Source: Myxococcus guangdongensis (GTDB taxonomy: Bacteria > Myxococcota > Myxococcia > Myxococcales > Myxococcaceae). From it: a DNA stretch of 64,000 bases. Each line of letters opens with the position of its first letter. The stretch's first letter is position 1. Both the position numbers and the translations under genes were made by a program. Shown piece by piece: positions 26,801 to 34,990 of the stretch. The DNA lies in contig NZ_JAJVKW010000005.1 in the NCBI RefSeq assembly GCF_024198255.1, positions 558,001-622,000 of the forward strand, given 5' to 3'. Below the pieces are notes generated by a model. The model was not told where the DNA came from and searched no databases. It saw only the letters and a list, made by a program, of their open reading frames with translations.

Positions 26801-29379
26801 ACGGTGAAGGTGACGGTCGTCGGGGCACTGACGTTGCCGGCGGCATCAGTGGCAGTGACGGAGGCGGTGCGGCTGCCCGCGGGGATGTCTGTCGTCACGG
26901 GGACCGACCAGGCGCCATCCGAGGAGGCGGCGGCGGTGGTGGTCCACGAGAGGGCACCGACGGTGACCCTCACGGTGCTGCTGGGCTCTGCGGTGCCGGA
27001 GAAGCCCGTACCGCTCGTGCCCACAGAGGCGTTCGCGGCAGGCGTCGTGATGATGGGGGAGGTGGGTGCGGTCTTGTCGACGGTGAAGGTGACGGTCGTC
27101 GGGGCACTGACGTTGCCGGCGGCATCGGTGGCGGTGACGGAGGCGGTGCTGCTGCCCGCGGGGATGTCTGTCGTCACGGGAACCGACCAGGCGCCACCCG
27201 AAGCGGCGGCGGTGGCGGTCCACGAGAGGGCGCCGACGGTGACCTTCACGGTGCTGCTCGGCTCGGCGGTGCCGGAGAAGCCCGTGCCCACCGCGCCCAC
27301 CCGCGCGTTCGCGGCAGGCGTCGTGATGATGGGGGCGGTGGGTGCGGTCTTGTCGACGGTGAAGGTGACGGTCGCCGGGGCACTGACGTTGCCCGCGACA
27401 TCGGTGGCGGTGACGGAGGCGGTGCGGCTGCCTTCGGGGATGTCTGTCGTCACGGCAACCGACCAGTCGCCACCCGAGGAGGCGGCGGTGGCGGTCCACG
27501 AGAGGGCACCGACGGTGACCCTCACGGTGCTGCTGGGCTCTGCGGTGCCGGAGAAGCCCGTACCGCTCGTGCCCACAGAGGCGTTCGCGACAGGCGTCGT
27601 GATGATGGGGGAGGTGGGTGCGGTCTTGTCGACGGTGAAGGTGACGGTCGTCGGGGCACTGACGTTGCCGGCGGCATCGGTGGCGGTGACGGAGGCGGTG
27701 CTGCTGCCCGCGGGGATGTCTGTCGTCACGGGAACCGACCAGGCGCCACCCGAAGCGGCGGCGGTGGCGGTCCACGAGAGGGCGCCGACGGTGACCTTCA
27801 CGGTGCTGCTCGGCTCGGCGGTGCCAGAGAAGCCGGTGCCCACCGCGCCCACCTGAGCGTTCGCGGCAGGCGTCGTGATGATGGGCGCGCTCGGCGGAGC
27901 CGTGTCGACCCGGAAGCTGACGGTCGCGGGTGGGCTCGTCTCGTCATCCTCGTTGGTGGCGGTGACGGACGCGATGTGCGTTCCATCCTCGATGTCCGTC
28001 TTCGGAGGAACCGACCACCGGCCATCCGCGCCCGTCGTGGCCTCCCACTCGAGGTCGTCGACGGTGACCTTCACGGTGCTGCCCGTCTCGGCGGTGCCGG
28101 AGAAGCCCGTGCCGGCCGTGCCCACCACCGCGTTCGCCAGCGGTACCTGGATGACGGGAGCCGCGGGGGCGAGCAGCGCCTCCACGGAGAAGTAGACCGG
28201 GTCGCTGGTGGGGCTCGCGAGGCCCTCGAGCTCCGTGTGCGCGGTGACCGCGTACAGACCATCTTCCAGGCGGCCGGGCACCTCGACCGAGAACGCGCCG
28301 GACTCGTTCACCATCGTCGCGGGCAGCTCACGCTCGGGAGTGGTGGGGTGGTCGGTGTTGCCCAGCTTCACGTGGACGACGGCACCTGGGTCACCGGTGC
28401 CCGTGACGAGCGGGGACTCGGCCTTCACGTTGGCGCCATCCCCCGGCGCGGTGATGACCGGACGCACCGGGATGATGAGCCCATGCTCCATCAGCGTCGC
28501 GCCACCTGCCTCCCCAGCGCGCGCCGCCAAGGACCTGGCTCCCGGAGCCTCCGACTCCACGAACACCGGGCAGCCCCTCAGGCTCGCGGCCTGGAGCAGC
28601 ACGCTGCCCGCGCTCCTCGCCAGCAGCGCCTCGCAGTCCGCGCTCTCCACCATGCGCGCGGAGATGCTCCCGCCCGCGCCGCCCTGGTTGAATCCCTCCA
28701 GCTCCCACGGCCAGGCCCGCGCGTCGGCCTCGATGCGACCCGCGCCGGTGAGCTTGTTCGCGCGGAAGAAGACCACGCCGCCGCCGCTCGTCGAGCCGCT
28801 CTGCGGGCCCGCGCCGCTCGCGGTGATGACGCCGTTGTTGTGCAGCGTGCCCGACACGAGGAAGGCCACCACGCCGCCCGACGAACCGTTCCAGTCGCGG
28901 GCCCGCACTTCGCCCGTGGGGTGGATGGTGACGGACTGGAACTCCGGCACGCGGATGACCTGCGTGCCCGGGAAGGCGAAGTCATTGAGCACCGGACGCG
29001 TGAGCAGCAGCACGCCGTCCTTCGCGCGCGACACCCGCGCCAGCTCCCACAGGCCCAGCGGGCTCTCCTCGCGCGGGCCGAACGTGAAGGTGGAGAGCGA
29101 CAGGGCGGCGACGGGCCCCGCGGCCGCGCTCTGCAGCACCATCACCAGGTCGCCCGCGGCGAAGCCCTCGAGCGTCTCCACGCGCAGCTGACGGTCGCCC
29201 TTGCGCACCGGGCCCGTCACCGCCGCGTAGTGGTTGACGACCTGGCTGGAGTCGGCGGGGACCGTGAGGGACTCGTCACGCGCCTCGCCCAGTCCGAAGA
29301 CATCCGCCTCGGCGAAAGCGGAGTGCGCTCCCAACGCCACGACGCAGGTCAGAAGGTGCAACCATCTCAGTGATTTCAT
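20887..29379 (-). CDS. Giant Ig-like repeat surface protein with MYXO-CTERM-type tail
   Basis: A 2830-residue exported protein. It has a signal peptide (1-23, ending AHSAFA), an N-terminal beta-rich domain of about 260 residues, about 26 Ig-like modules of about 92 residues (core FSGTAEPSSTVKVTVG, then SVTATDAAGNVS), one divergent cysteine-containing module, and a C-terminal tail. The tail has a Gly-Cys (GGGVGCASTGG), a hydrophobic helix and RRRR, matching MYXO-CTERM sorting signals. Modules 2-8 are almost identical at DNA level. The ATG at 29379 overlaps the stop of the OmpA-family gene (ATGA), so the two are coupled. Likely a long surface adhesin or envelope protein. The architecture recalls proteins annotated AgmC in Myxococcus, but I cannot confirm that. 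Confidence 0.9.
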   Translation of the reverse strand: MKSLRWLHLLTCVVALGAHSAFAEADVFGLGEARDESLTVPADSSQVVNHYAAVTGPVRKGDRQLRVETLEGFAAGDLVMVLQSAAAGPVAALSLSTFTFGPREESPLGLWELARVSRAKDGVLLLTRPVLNDFAFPGTQVIRVPEFQSVTIHPTGEVRARDWNGSSGGVVAFLVSGTLHNNGVITASGAGPQSGSTSGGGVVFFRANKLTGAGRIEADARAWPWELEGFNQGGAGGSISARMVESADCEALLARSAGSVLLQAASLRGCPVFVESEAPGARSLAARAGEAGGATLMEHGLIIPVRPVITAPGDGANVKAESPLVTGTGDPGAVVHVKLGNTDHPTTPERELPATMVNESGAFSVEVPGRLEDGLYAVTAHTELEGLASPTSDPVYFSVEALLAPAAPVIQVPLANAVVGTAGTGFSGTAETGSTVKVTVDDLEWEATTGADGRWSVPPKTDIEDGTHIASVTATNEDDETSPPATVSFRVDTAPPSAPIITTPAANAQVGAVGTGFSGTAEPSSTVKVTVGALSWTATAAASGGAWSVPVTTDIPAGSSTASVTATDAAGNVSAPTTVTFTVDKTAPTSPIITTPVANASVGTSGTGFSGTAEPSSTVRVTVGALSWTATAASSGGDWSVAVTTDIPEGSRTASVTATDVAGNVSAPATVTFTVDKTAPTAPIITTPAANARVGAVGTGFSGTAEPSSTVKVTVGALSWTATAAASGGAWSVPVTTDIPAGSSTASVTATDAAGNVSAPTTVTFTVDKTAPTSPIITTPAANASVGTSGTGFSGTAEPSSTVRVTVGALSWTTTAAASSDGAWSVPVTTDIPAGSRTASVTATDAAGNVSAPTTVTFTVDKTAPTAPIITTPVANASVGTSGTGFSGTAEPSSTVKVTVGALSWTTTAASSGGAWSVAVTTDIPEGSRTASVTATDAAGNVSAPATVSFTVDKTVPTAPIVTTPAANARVGAVGTGFSGTAEPSSTVRVTVGALSWTATAASSSDGAWSVPVTTDIPEGSRTASVTATDAAGNVSAPTTVSFTVDATVPTAPIITTPVANASVGTSGTGFSGTAEPSSTVKVTVGALSWTATAAASGGAWSVAVTTAIPEGSRTASVTATDAAGNVSAPATVTFTVDKTAPTAPIVTTPTAGSTVGMNGTGFSGTAEPSSTVKVTVGALSWTATAAAGGAWSVPVTTDIPAGSRVASVTATDAAGNISTATTVNFTVNKTPASAPVIQAPGASAIVGPTGLIISGMATATNQVTVRLDDNLVDTVTVAGNGRWSVPANSTLIEGPHTVTARATDGIGNTSSIATVSFTVDATAPNAPVVTAPVADARAGKNGIGFAGTAEAGSTVKVTVGALSWTVTAGANGLWSIAAQTTIPDGNHTASITATDPAGNISPAATVNFTIDTTPPPKPVVTTPTEGAVVGNLGTGFSGTAAVGSTVTVTVGSLSWTAVASGPSGEWSVPTKTNIPEGTRTASITAEDTLHNVSDPTTVTFTVNKTPAVAPGITAPANGSVVGPAGTAFRGTGTMSNEVTVELDDAPLGTVTVAANGQWSVPFSGTLSEGPHKVTAVATNELGNISSTTTSNFTVDLTPPPAPVIEVPTEGARVGTSGTGFSGTAVAGTLVRVTVGGSSWTATAAANGRWSIAAQTTIPDGNRTASVTATDPAGNTSTATTVSFIVDTVPPAAPTVATPISGARVGPAGTGFSGTAEVGTLVTVNVSALGWTATTGADGRWSVATTTAIPDGAQTASVTATDETGNVSGATEVLFSVDTQKPARPVVEVPVEGAHVGPAGTGFSGTAEANSTVRVVVGALEWTTTAGGNTRWTIPTKTDIPEGPRTASVTATDATGNVSDAREVHFTIDKTAPAEPVIVTPVAGARVGPAGTGFSGTAEAGSTVRVTVSGVTWSATTDIDGDWALAPVTTIADGNRTASVTATDAAGNVSPAVTRSFTVDTTPPSIPLIETPIGGAQVGVAGTGFSGTAEAGSTVKVVVGALNWSTTAGADTRWTVPVQTSIPDGNRTASVTATDATGNVSNAAEVSFLVDTTKPDVPVITTPALNARVGVTGTAFTGTAEPSSRVDVVVGTLSWTATTAANGQWSVPTKTNIPDGDHTAVVTATDALNNKSDPATRPFSVDTTPPAKPIITTPRADTVVGTAGTAIAGEAEAGSTVVVTINGTAAAPVQAGASRIWTLPTQIFTTSGIYTLSVTATDATGNRSEATVDTFLVDVTAPTAPVILVPNSGILVGSAGVDFSGTAEAGSTVELFIEGNVRVNARVVAASNGTWVMTKVTTLPGGEHTVTAKATDAAGNTGPASNGIDLEVDITPPSRPSITYPVDGTAITAARPTITGTGDVGTTIILSIDGDERGSTLTTTVGENGTWSFTSPTLTQGLHDLQAKARDTAANLSEASIPVRFTVDSTFNPPLVVASPKEGDVLTLPRPRFMGTSEPNSTVSITLDGKPLATVTADALNNWSYEPVEPLANGPHEFSVEARDAAGNTSRMTLRRFSLDLEDPTPPVLLSPAPGALLRSRRPSIRGTAQPQCRLTVHLNDQPQTPTITVNGAGEWTFTPAADLAEGAYSLTADCLDAFDRRGEKAEARTFTVDATAPGAPLIITPTEGSILGRDFDTITGTAEARTTLTAELNGLVVGTAMANDRGEWTLVVDKATVHGDQALRVFSVDAAGNTGTRSDPRLFRLDFIPPVTTLTGGPTGTSTLANVTFILDTSEEVASFQCSFDGRDPEPCAKEHTLRNLAEGDHTLDVWATDFAGNVEVAPAHRAWHTIRPSLVEGGGVGCASTGGSPLDVFGWLLCVAAPGLVAMFRRRR
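25700..27900 (-). repeat. Near-identical tandem Ig-module repeats (period about 277 bp)
   Basis: Consecutive copies share long stretches such as gtccacgagagggcgccgac and gaggcggtgcggctgcc at intervals of about 277 bp (about 92 codons). They differ by small in-frame changes (for example an extra Ser or Asp codon) and by a few alternating variants. Boundaries are approximate. The older modules on both sides are much more diverged. Confidence 0.85.
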
Positions 29380-30821
29380 GGCGTGGCTTCCTGGTTCGTC
29401 GGCAGCATGAGGAGGAGCTCGACCCGGCGGTTCTTCTCGCGCCCCTCGGCGGTTCCGTTGCTCTGTACGGGATGCTCCGGGCCGTAGCTCCGCAATCGCA
29501 GCTTCTGGGGAGCGACACCACGCTCCACCAGGTAGCGCCACACGGCCTCCGCGCGAGCGCGACCGAGCCGTGGGTTGAAGGTCTCCGTGGCGGAGTCGTC
29601 CGTGTGCCCGTCCACCGTCATCAGCTTCACGGACGGGTTGGTGAGCATCAGCTCCACGGCGCGCTCCAGGTCCGGCGAGGACTCGGGCAGCTCCGCGCTC
29701 CCGACGCGGAAGTACACCCGGCCGTCGAGCACGAACCTGTCCCGCGACACGTTCGCGATGGGCGAGGCCTCGCCGGGGTTGGGAATCATCGAGCCCTGCA
29801 TGTCCGACACGCGCCGGTTCGGCGCGGGCGTGGGCAGCGGCACCGATTCGTGCACGATGCTCGTGTCACTGTCGGGCCGGGTGTCCTCGCCCAACAGCGA
29901 GTTGAACGCCACGCCGGCGACCAGGCGGAACATCGGGATGCCCGGCTCCGAGCCGAAGCCCAGGCCGCCGAGCGCGAACAGCTCCACGCCCTCGCGCGGC
30001 GCATAGCGCGCACCGCCCAGCACCTCCACCGCGCCCCGTGCCTGCTTCCAGGAGAGCGCCGCGTTGAGCGCCACCTCCGCGCGCAGCGGCGCCCCCGTGG
30101 TCATCAGGCCCGCGCCCAGGCGCAGCTCGCTTCCCAGCTCGCGCTCCTCCAGCGTGGGGACCTGGATGGTCACCCCGCGCCGCAACAGCACGCCCAGCTC
30201 GAACGACGGCGCCAGGATGGAGCCCAGCATGCCGCCGACCATGACGCGCGCCAGGATGCTCGTGTCATCTCCGCGCGCGAACGCGCCCTGGGTCCCGAAC
30301 GGCAGGTAGACGCTCACCTCCGAGGCGAGGTCCACGGCGTCATCCTCCTCCGTGCGCAACAGCCCCACCCGCGCTCCCACGCGCGGTGAGCCCACGCCAT
30401 GCCGAGTGGGCCCGAGCAACCCCTGCGAGGCCAGGTCGTCTCCCTCTCGCTGGGTCAGCACCGGGATTCGCGCGTCGAGCTGCAGCCGTGAGCTCAAGCC
30501 GAGCGCCACCGCGAGCACGCCCGTCGTGCGGCTCGTCAGGATGGGCATCGTCTCGCCCTTCGCGTTGAGTGTGAGTGGCTCGTGCTGGTAGTGACCCAGG
30601 ATGATGACCCGGAGCTCGGCTGCGCGCAGCACGGTGCCGCCACCCGTCGCGAGAGGGCCGGGACCTGGGTTGATCTCCAGTCGCTCCATCAAGAAGGCGG
30701 GCAGGGCCGCCGCCTCCTGTGCGAGCGCGCCCGGCGCCAGCAGCAGCAGCGCCAGCGTCCCTATCCGTTGCCACGTGAGGCACCACCCACTCATCCGCGT
30801 CCCATGGCGCATGACCGACAT
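29376..30821 (-). CDS. OmpA-family outer-membrane protein
   Basis: A 481-residue protein with a signal peptide (hydrophobic segment IGTLALLLLAPGALAQ), a middle region of alternating beta strands consistent with an outer-membrane barrel (about residues 60-330), and a C-terminal OmpA peptidoglycan-binding domain (DGHTDDSATETFNPRLGRARAEAV, YGPEHPVQSNGTAEGREKNRRVELLL). The start is drawn at ATG 30821; ATG 30794, closer to the signal peptide, is also possible and neither has a strong SD. Coupled to the giant Ig-repeat gene, so it may help anchor or export that protein. Confidence 0.85.
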   Translation of the reverse strand: MSVMRHGTRMSGWCLTWQRIGTLALLLLAPGALAQEAAALPAFLMERLEINPGPGPLATGGGTVLRAAELRVIILGHYQHEPLTLNAKGETMPILTSRTTGVLAVALGLSSRLQLDARIPVLTQREGDDLASQGLLGPTRHGVGSPRVGARVGLLRTEEDDAVDLASEVSVYLPFGTQGAFARGDDTSILARVMVGGMLGSILAPSFELGVLLRRGVTIQVPTLEERELGSELRLGAGLMTTGAPLRAEVALNAALSWKQARGAVEVLGGARYAPREGVELFALGGLGFGSEPGIPMFRLVAGVAFNSLLGEDTRPDSDTSIVHESVPLPTPAPNRRVSDMQGSMIPNPGEASPIANVSRDRFVLDGRVYFRVGSAELPESSPDLERAVELMLTNPSVKLMTVDGHTDDSATETFNPRLGRARAEAVWRYLVERGVAPQKLRLRSYGPEHPVQSNGTAEGREKNRRVELLLMLPTNQEATP

Positions 30822-31018
30822 TGGTGCTCATGCGGGAGACAGCCCGCGGACACACGCCGGCTCGGCCTGAGAGCAAGGCACGTACCAAGGAGGGGTGCGG
30901 GAGGGGCGTGTCGCGAGCACCCCGGGGGAGGGTCCTGGATGCGTACCGGTGGAACGCGGCTGCGTCCGTGAGGACCGCAGGAGCGGCGGCCAGGCGAGGT
31001 TCTCCCCAGGGGAAGCGC

Positions 31019-31034
31019 TGGCACGGAAAGGGCA
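31019..31034 (+). promoter_or_regulatory. Sigma-54-like -24/-12 element before the second vgrG
   Basis: TGGCACG (31019-31025) is a perfect -24 box. GC of the -12 box falls exactly ten bases after the GG (31032-31033). The -12 core reads GGGC instead of TTGC. Transcription would start near 31045, very close to the ATG at 31050, so the message would be almost leaderless. The rest of the divergent gap 30822-31018 shows nothing else clear. Confidence 0.4.
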
Positions 31035-31049
31035 AGTGCTCGCCGGCGC

Positions 31050-32984
31050 ATGGCCTTCCAGGAACGACTCGCGCTGTCCCTCACCCTCACCCTGGGCGGG
31101 CAGTCCTTCGTCATCCCGGGGGGGCAGGTGGAGGCCTTCTCCGTGGAGCTTTCGCCCCATGGGTTCACCGCGGAGGTGAGCTTCTGGACCGGCCTGGAGA
31201 AGGACGATGGGCCGCTCTTCACGGCCTTCGCCACCCCGGACCTCCTGGACGTGAAGCTGTCCATCTCCGGCGGCTACCCCGTCCCCCAGCCCCCACCCAA
31301 GCCGCTCATCCTCCATGGCCTGGCCCGGGCGCGCTCACTGGAGGCCCGGACACATGGCCCGGTGGGGGGGGCGCCGGTGCGCTTCCGGCGCTACACCGTG
31401 GCGTTCGAGGACGCCGCGCGCGTGCTCTGGCGCCAGCACCGCCCCACGGAGCTGCGCACGGACTTCGCGCTGAAGACGCTGCTGACCGAGCACACCGCGG
31501 GGGCGTTCACCTTCGACTTCGACTGGGACGTGCTCGACGAGAAGCGCCCCCTGGTCTGCCTGGCGCTGGGCGAGGACGCGCCGGGTGTGGGCCTGTACGA
31601 CTTCGTCGCGTGGCTCGCGGACACGCGGGGCGGCGTGTGGGCCTATGACTGCGTGAAGGACCAGTATGGGCTGTGGGGACGCAAGCCCGCGGTGAGCGGC
31701 GCGAAGCCGCTGTCGCGCGCGAAGGTGGAGCGGCTGGACGTGGTCATCCCGGCCATCCCTCGCAACGCGGCGCGGGTGCTCAACGCCTCCACGCTCAAGT
31801 CCTCCACGCTGGATGTCCCCGCGAGCAAGGGCGCGGGCGTGTCGGGCATCCACCAGGACCACCTGGTGCGCTCGCCCATCGTGTCCCAGGTGGAGCAGCG
31901 CCAGGCGCTGGAGGTCCACCGGCTGCGCGTTCCTCAGCGCAGGTATCGGATGACGTTCAACCACTTCCCCACCGTGCCGGTGAGCCCCTGGGCCGGGCTC
32001 CGGTTGGAGGGGCCGCTGTGGGGTTCGTCGGTGGTGGGGAGCGGGGAGGACCTCCGCGTGGTGGAGCTCTCCTTGTCGGCGCGGACGCTCGACGAGGGGC
32101 CTCACGCGGGGATGCAGTTGAAGGACACGGGGTTCGACGTGGAGATGTCGCTGTTGGCGGAGCGCGCGTCGGACACGACGGTGTCGCTGCCCGCGCACCA
32201 CGCGCCTCGCTATCCCATCCACGTCGAGGGCAAGGTGCTCAGCCCCGGAGGCGGGGAGAAGGACCGCAACTACCTGCTGTCCGAGGACAAGAAGACGTCG
32301 GTGCTCACGTGGCGCGTGAAGGTGCCGCTGTGGAACAAGGATGTGAGCGTGCCGGCGGAGCCGGGCTTCTTCCCGGGCCACTTCTACTTCCCGCCGTACA
32401 AGAACGCGCGCGTGCTGGTGGCGCTGCACTTCGACCGGGCGGAGCTCCACCGTCACCTGGACTGGGCGGACGCGGCGCGGCTGCCGCAGGACGGGCAGGG
32501 GGACGGCATCCTCCTGGGGAAGAACGACACCAGCCAGACGTCCATCGTCCACGACTTCCAGGACATGAAGCCGGTGTGGCACCTGGAGCGCACCTCGGGA
32601 CCGGACACCGAGACGGTGCGCATGGCCGAGGGCACGATGATGTTCCGGACGAAGGAGCTGCCCGGCGCCGCGTCCGTCACGCCCACGTTCGATGTCTCGC
32701 CGCAGGTGGAGACCGCGCGCGCGGACCTCTCGGCGGGGGTTGGAGGGGCGGTGGGGGAGACGACCGCCGCGTACCGGGTGGCCTCGGGCAGCACGCAGGC
32801 GAAGCTGGACGGGGCGTCGTCCGACACGCAGGCCGCGCTCGAGGCCGCGCAGGCCGAGGTCTCCGCGAAGGTCTCCGAGGCGAAGGCCGAGCTCCAGGGC
32901 GCGCTCTCCGGACTCGAGGGCAGCACGTCCTCGCTCACCAGCGCGGCCTCCGAGGCCCGCGCGGCGCTGGAGCAGCTCAAGTGA
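31050..32984 (+). CDS. VgrG-like T6SS spike protein with a coiled-coil C-terminus
   Basis: A 644-residue protein homologous along most of its length to the VgrG encoded at 43084-44733. Shared features are an N-terminal FQERLALSLTLTLGGQ, the YDFVAWLADTRGGVWAYD region of the gp27-like part, and PGHFYFPPYKNARVLVALHF of the OB-fold. The last about 100 residues differ: an alanine-rich coiled coil (QAALEAAQAEVSAKVSEAK). It lacks a beta-prism needle. It lies outside and divergent from the main T6SS operon and 46 bases before a long coiled-coil gene, the usual layout of a vgrG-effector island. There is no clear SD at 31050, but the N-terminus aligns with the paralogue. Confidence 0.82.
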   Translation: MAFQERLALSLTLTLGGQSFVIPGGQVEAFSVELSPHGFTAEVSFWTGLEKDDGPLFTAFATPDLLDVKLSISGGYPVPQPPPKPLILHGLARARSLEARTHGPVGGAPVRFRRYTVAFEDAARVLWRQHRPTELRTDFALKTLLTEHTAGAFTFDFDWDVLDEKRPLVCLALGEDAPGVGLYDFVAWLADTRGGVWAYDCVKDQYGLWGRKPAVSGAKPLSRAKVERLDVVIPAIPRNAARVLNASTLKSSTLDVPASKGAGVSGIHQDHLVRSPIVSQVEQRQALEVHRLRVPQRRYRMTFNHFPTVPVSPWAGLRLEGPLWGSSVVGSGEDLRVVELSLSARTLDEGPHAGMQLKDTGFDVEMSLLAERASDTTVSLPAHHAPRYPIHVEGKVLSPGGGEKDRNYLLSEDKKTSVLTWRVKVPLWNKDVSVPAEPGFFPGHFYFPPYKNARVLVALHFDRAELHRHLDWADAARLPQDGQGDGILLGKNDTSQTSIVHDFQDMKPVWHLERTSGPDTETVRMAEGTMMFRTKELPGAASVTPTFDVSPQVETARADLSAGVGGAVGETTAAYRVASGSTQAKLDGASSDTQAALEAAQAEVSAKVSEAKAELQGALSGLEGSTSSLTSAASEARAALEQLK

Positions 32985-33030
32985 CGACACGCGCGCGTGG
33001 GGTTGATTCTCCGGGAGTGGAGGTCGAGTC

Positions 33031-34671
33031 GTGAAGGCATTGCTGGGCACGCTGGCGGAGCTGCGGGGAGACCTCGAGACGACGGGCTCGGGGGGCGTGG
33101 CCCGCATCGGTGGAGCCCGCTCGGCCATCGAGTCCATGGCGGAGGGCGTCACCGCGCTCATCGCCTCGATTCGTCCCGATTTGGAGCCTCCGTTGATGGG
33201 GTTGCTCGCGCGCATCGATGCGTTCGACGCGAAGCTCGCGGCGACGAAGCAGCCGGAGGCGGAGCGGATGCGCGAGCAGCTGGCGCCGCTGCGCTCGCGG
33301 GTGGATGGCGCGTCCCAGTCGATGGCGTCGAGCCTCGCGAGCCTGGAGGGTGGGGCGGGGGGCTCGCTGACGTCCGCGAAGGATGGCGCGGCGACGTCGC
33401 TGGGCTCACTCGAGACGACGCTGTCCACGCAGGTGCAGTCGCTGACGGGGCAGGTGGAGGCGGTGGAGAAGGCCATCGTCCCCGCGCAGGCGCAGGTGGA
33501 CTCGCTCATCAAGCAGGCCAACGAGGCGCTGGAGATGCTGGTCGCGGGGGCGTTGGCCTCGGTCGCGGCCATCCGTGAGCCGCTGAAGATGGCGGTGGAC
33601 ACGGCGATGAAGACGCTGGACGCCGTCGTCGAGAAGCTCGCCGCGCTCAAGGAGCAGGTGCTGGCGCTCTTCATGCCGCTGCCCGCGGTGCTGGAGCAAC
33701 TCCAGACGCTGTATCAGACGCTCGTCGGTTCGCTGGAGGCGCTGCTCACCAAGGTGAACACGCTCCTGGACGCGATTCCCGCGGCGAATCTGCCCAAGCC
33801 CCTGGTGACGCCCGCGGTGCAGGCCATCCAGCAGGTGGTGACGCAAATCACCACGCAGCTGGGCACGTTCTCCTCGCAGATGACGACGCAGATGGGCACG
33901 CTCCAGGACCAGGTGCTCACCCAGGTGGACCAGGTGCGCACGCAGGCGCTCGCGCAGGTGGAGACGGTGCAGAAGCAGCTGGTCCAGCAGGTGGACACGC
34001 TCAAGCAGACCATCCTCCAGCAGGTGCAGCCCGTCAGTGCGCAGATGGACCAGGCTGTCGCGGCCGCTGTCACCCAGGTGGGCACGGCGAAGGACCAGGC
34101 CATCGCCCAGGTGACGACGGTGCAGGACCAGATGGCCGCGCGTGTGGACACGGTGAAGACGCAGGTGAAGTCCCAGCTGCCCACGTTGCAGGAGCAGGTG
34201 GACGCGGGCGCGAAGGCCGCGGAAGCGCAGGTGGAGACCGCGCGAGCCTCGGCCGAGGACCAGGTCGCCTCGACGCGCGCGACGCTGAAGTCCCAGGTCG
34301 ATGCGACGACGAGCAGCGTGAACGCGGAGCTGGATGCGCTGGAGGCGCGGCCGATTCCGACGGCGTCCTCGGTGGAGCAGCAGCTGGCCGCGAGCGCTGC
34401 GGCCGCGCAGGCCAAGGTCGCGTCGGCGCGGTCGTCAGCCGAGGCCCAGGTCGAGTCCGCGAAGGCGCAGGCGTCGTCCGCGCAGGCGAAGGCGGAGGCC
34501 GAGGCCAAGGCCCAGGTCGAGTCCGCCCAGGCGAAGGCCGAAGCGGAGGCGCAGGCTCGCGCTCCCACGTCCGAGGCCGCGCTGAAGTCCGAGGCGGAGC
34601 GCCGCGCGGAGGCGGAGCTCGCGGCGCGGACGCCTGCTGTGCCCACCGGGAAGCGTCCCTCGAAGGCGTGA
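33031..34671 (+). CDS. Long alanine/glutamine-rich coiled-coil protein (possible T6SS cargo or fibre)
   Basis: A 546-residue protein of almost continuous helix: no cysteine, no signal peptide, and many heptad or 11-residue repeats such as QVETVQKQLVQQVDTLKQT and AAAQAKVASARSSAEAQVES. A more hydrophobic stretch (about 175-265, LALFMPLPAVLEQLQTLYQTL) might be an amphipathic or membrane-active segment. The GTG start at 33031 has ggagg seven bases upstream. It follows the VgrG-like gene, whose own tail is a similar coiled coil, so the two may pair. It might be an effector, chaperone or fibre; no catalytic motif is visible. Its 3' end is the template for the tandem repeats that follow. Confidence 0.7.
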   Translation: MKALLGTLAELRGDLETTGSGGVARIGGARSAIESMAEGVTALIASIRPDLEPPLMGLLARIDAFDAKLAATKQPEAERMREQLAPLRSRVDGASQSMASSLASLEGGAGGSLTSAKDGAATSLGSLETTLSTQVQSLTGQVEAVEKAIVPAQAQVDSLIKQANEALEMLVAGALASVAAIREPLKMAVDTAMKTLDAVVEKLAALKEQVLALFMPLPAVLEQLQTLYQTLVGSLEALLTKVNTLLDAIPAANLPKPLVTPAVQAIQQVVTQITTQLGTFSSQMTTQMGTLQDQVLTQVDQVRTQALAQVETVQKQLVQQVDTLKQTILQQVQPVSAQMDQAVAAAVTQVGTAKDQAIAQVTTVQDQMAARVDTVKTQVKSQLPTLQEQVDAGAKAAEAQVETARASAEDQVASTRATLKSQVDATTSSVNAELDALEARPIPTASSVEQQLAASAAAAQAKVASARSSAEAQVESAKAQASSAQAKAEAEAKAQVESAQAKAEAEAQARAPTSEAALKSEAERRAEAELAARTPAVPTGKRPSKA

Positions 34672-34990
34672 GCGTCACGTCCGAGGCCGCGCTGAAGTCC
34701 GAGGCGGAGCGCCGCGCGGAGGCGGAGCTCGCGGCGCGGACGCCTGCTGTGCCCACCGGGAAGCGTCCCTCGAAGGCGTGAGCGTCACGTCCGAGGCCGC
34801 GCTGAAGTCCGAGGCGGAGCGCCGCGCGGAGGCGGAGCTCGCTGCGCGGACGCCCGCTGTGTCCACCGGGAAGCGTCCCTCGAAGGCGTGAGCGTCACGT
34901 CCGAGGCCGCGCTGAAGTCCGAGGCGGAGCTCGCTGCGCGGACGCCCGCTGTGCCCACCGGCAAGCACCCCTCGAAGGCGTGAGCATCAT
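34566..34990 (+). repeat. Tandem duplication of the gene tail: three 110-bp units and one 92-bp unit
   Basis: Unit 1 (34566-34675) is the last part of the coiled-coil gene including its TGA. Unit 2 (34676-34785) is an exact copy. Unit 3 (34786-34895) has three changes. Unit 4 (34896 to about 34990) lacks 18 bases and has a few changes. Each copy keeps GTGAGCGTCACG at the junction, so a GTG overlaps the preceding stop (GTGA) and opens a 37-codon frame ending KRPSKA-stop (KHPSKA in the last). The copies fill most of the 34672-35171 gap. From 34991 to 35171 I see nothing recognisable. Confidence 0.9.

Noticed and set aside
25700..27900. Regular direct repeats as a possible CRISPR array
   Set aside because: The period is about 277 bp, the repeats are coding and in frame, there are no unique spacers, and no cas genes are present.
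34566..34990. The 110-bp repeats as an attachment site or transposon end
   Set aside because: They are exact copies of the coding tail with a stop codon, with no inverted ends, integrase or target duplication nearby.
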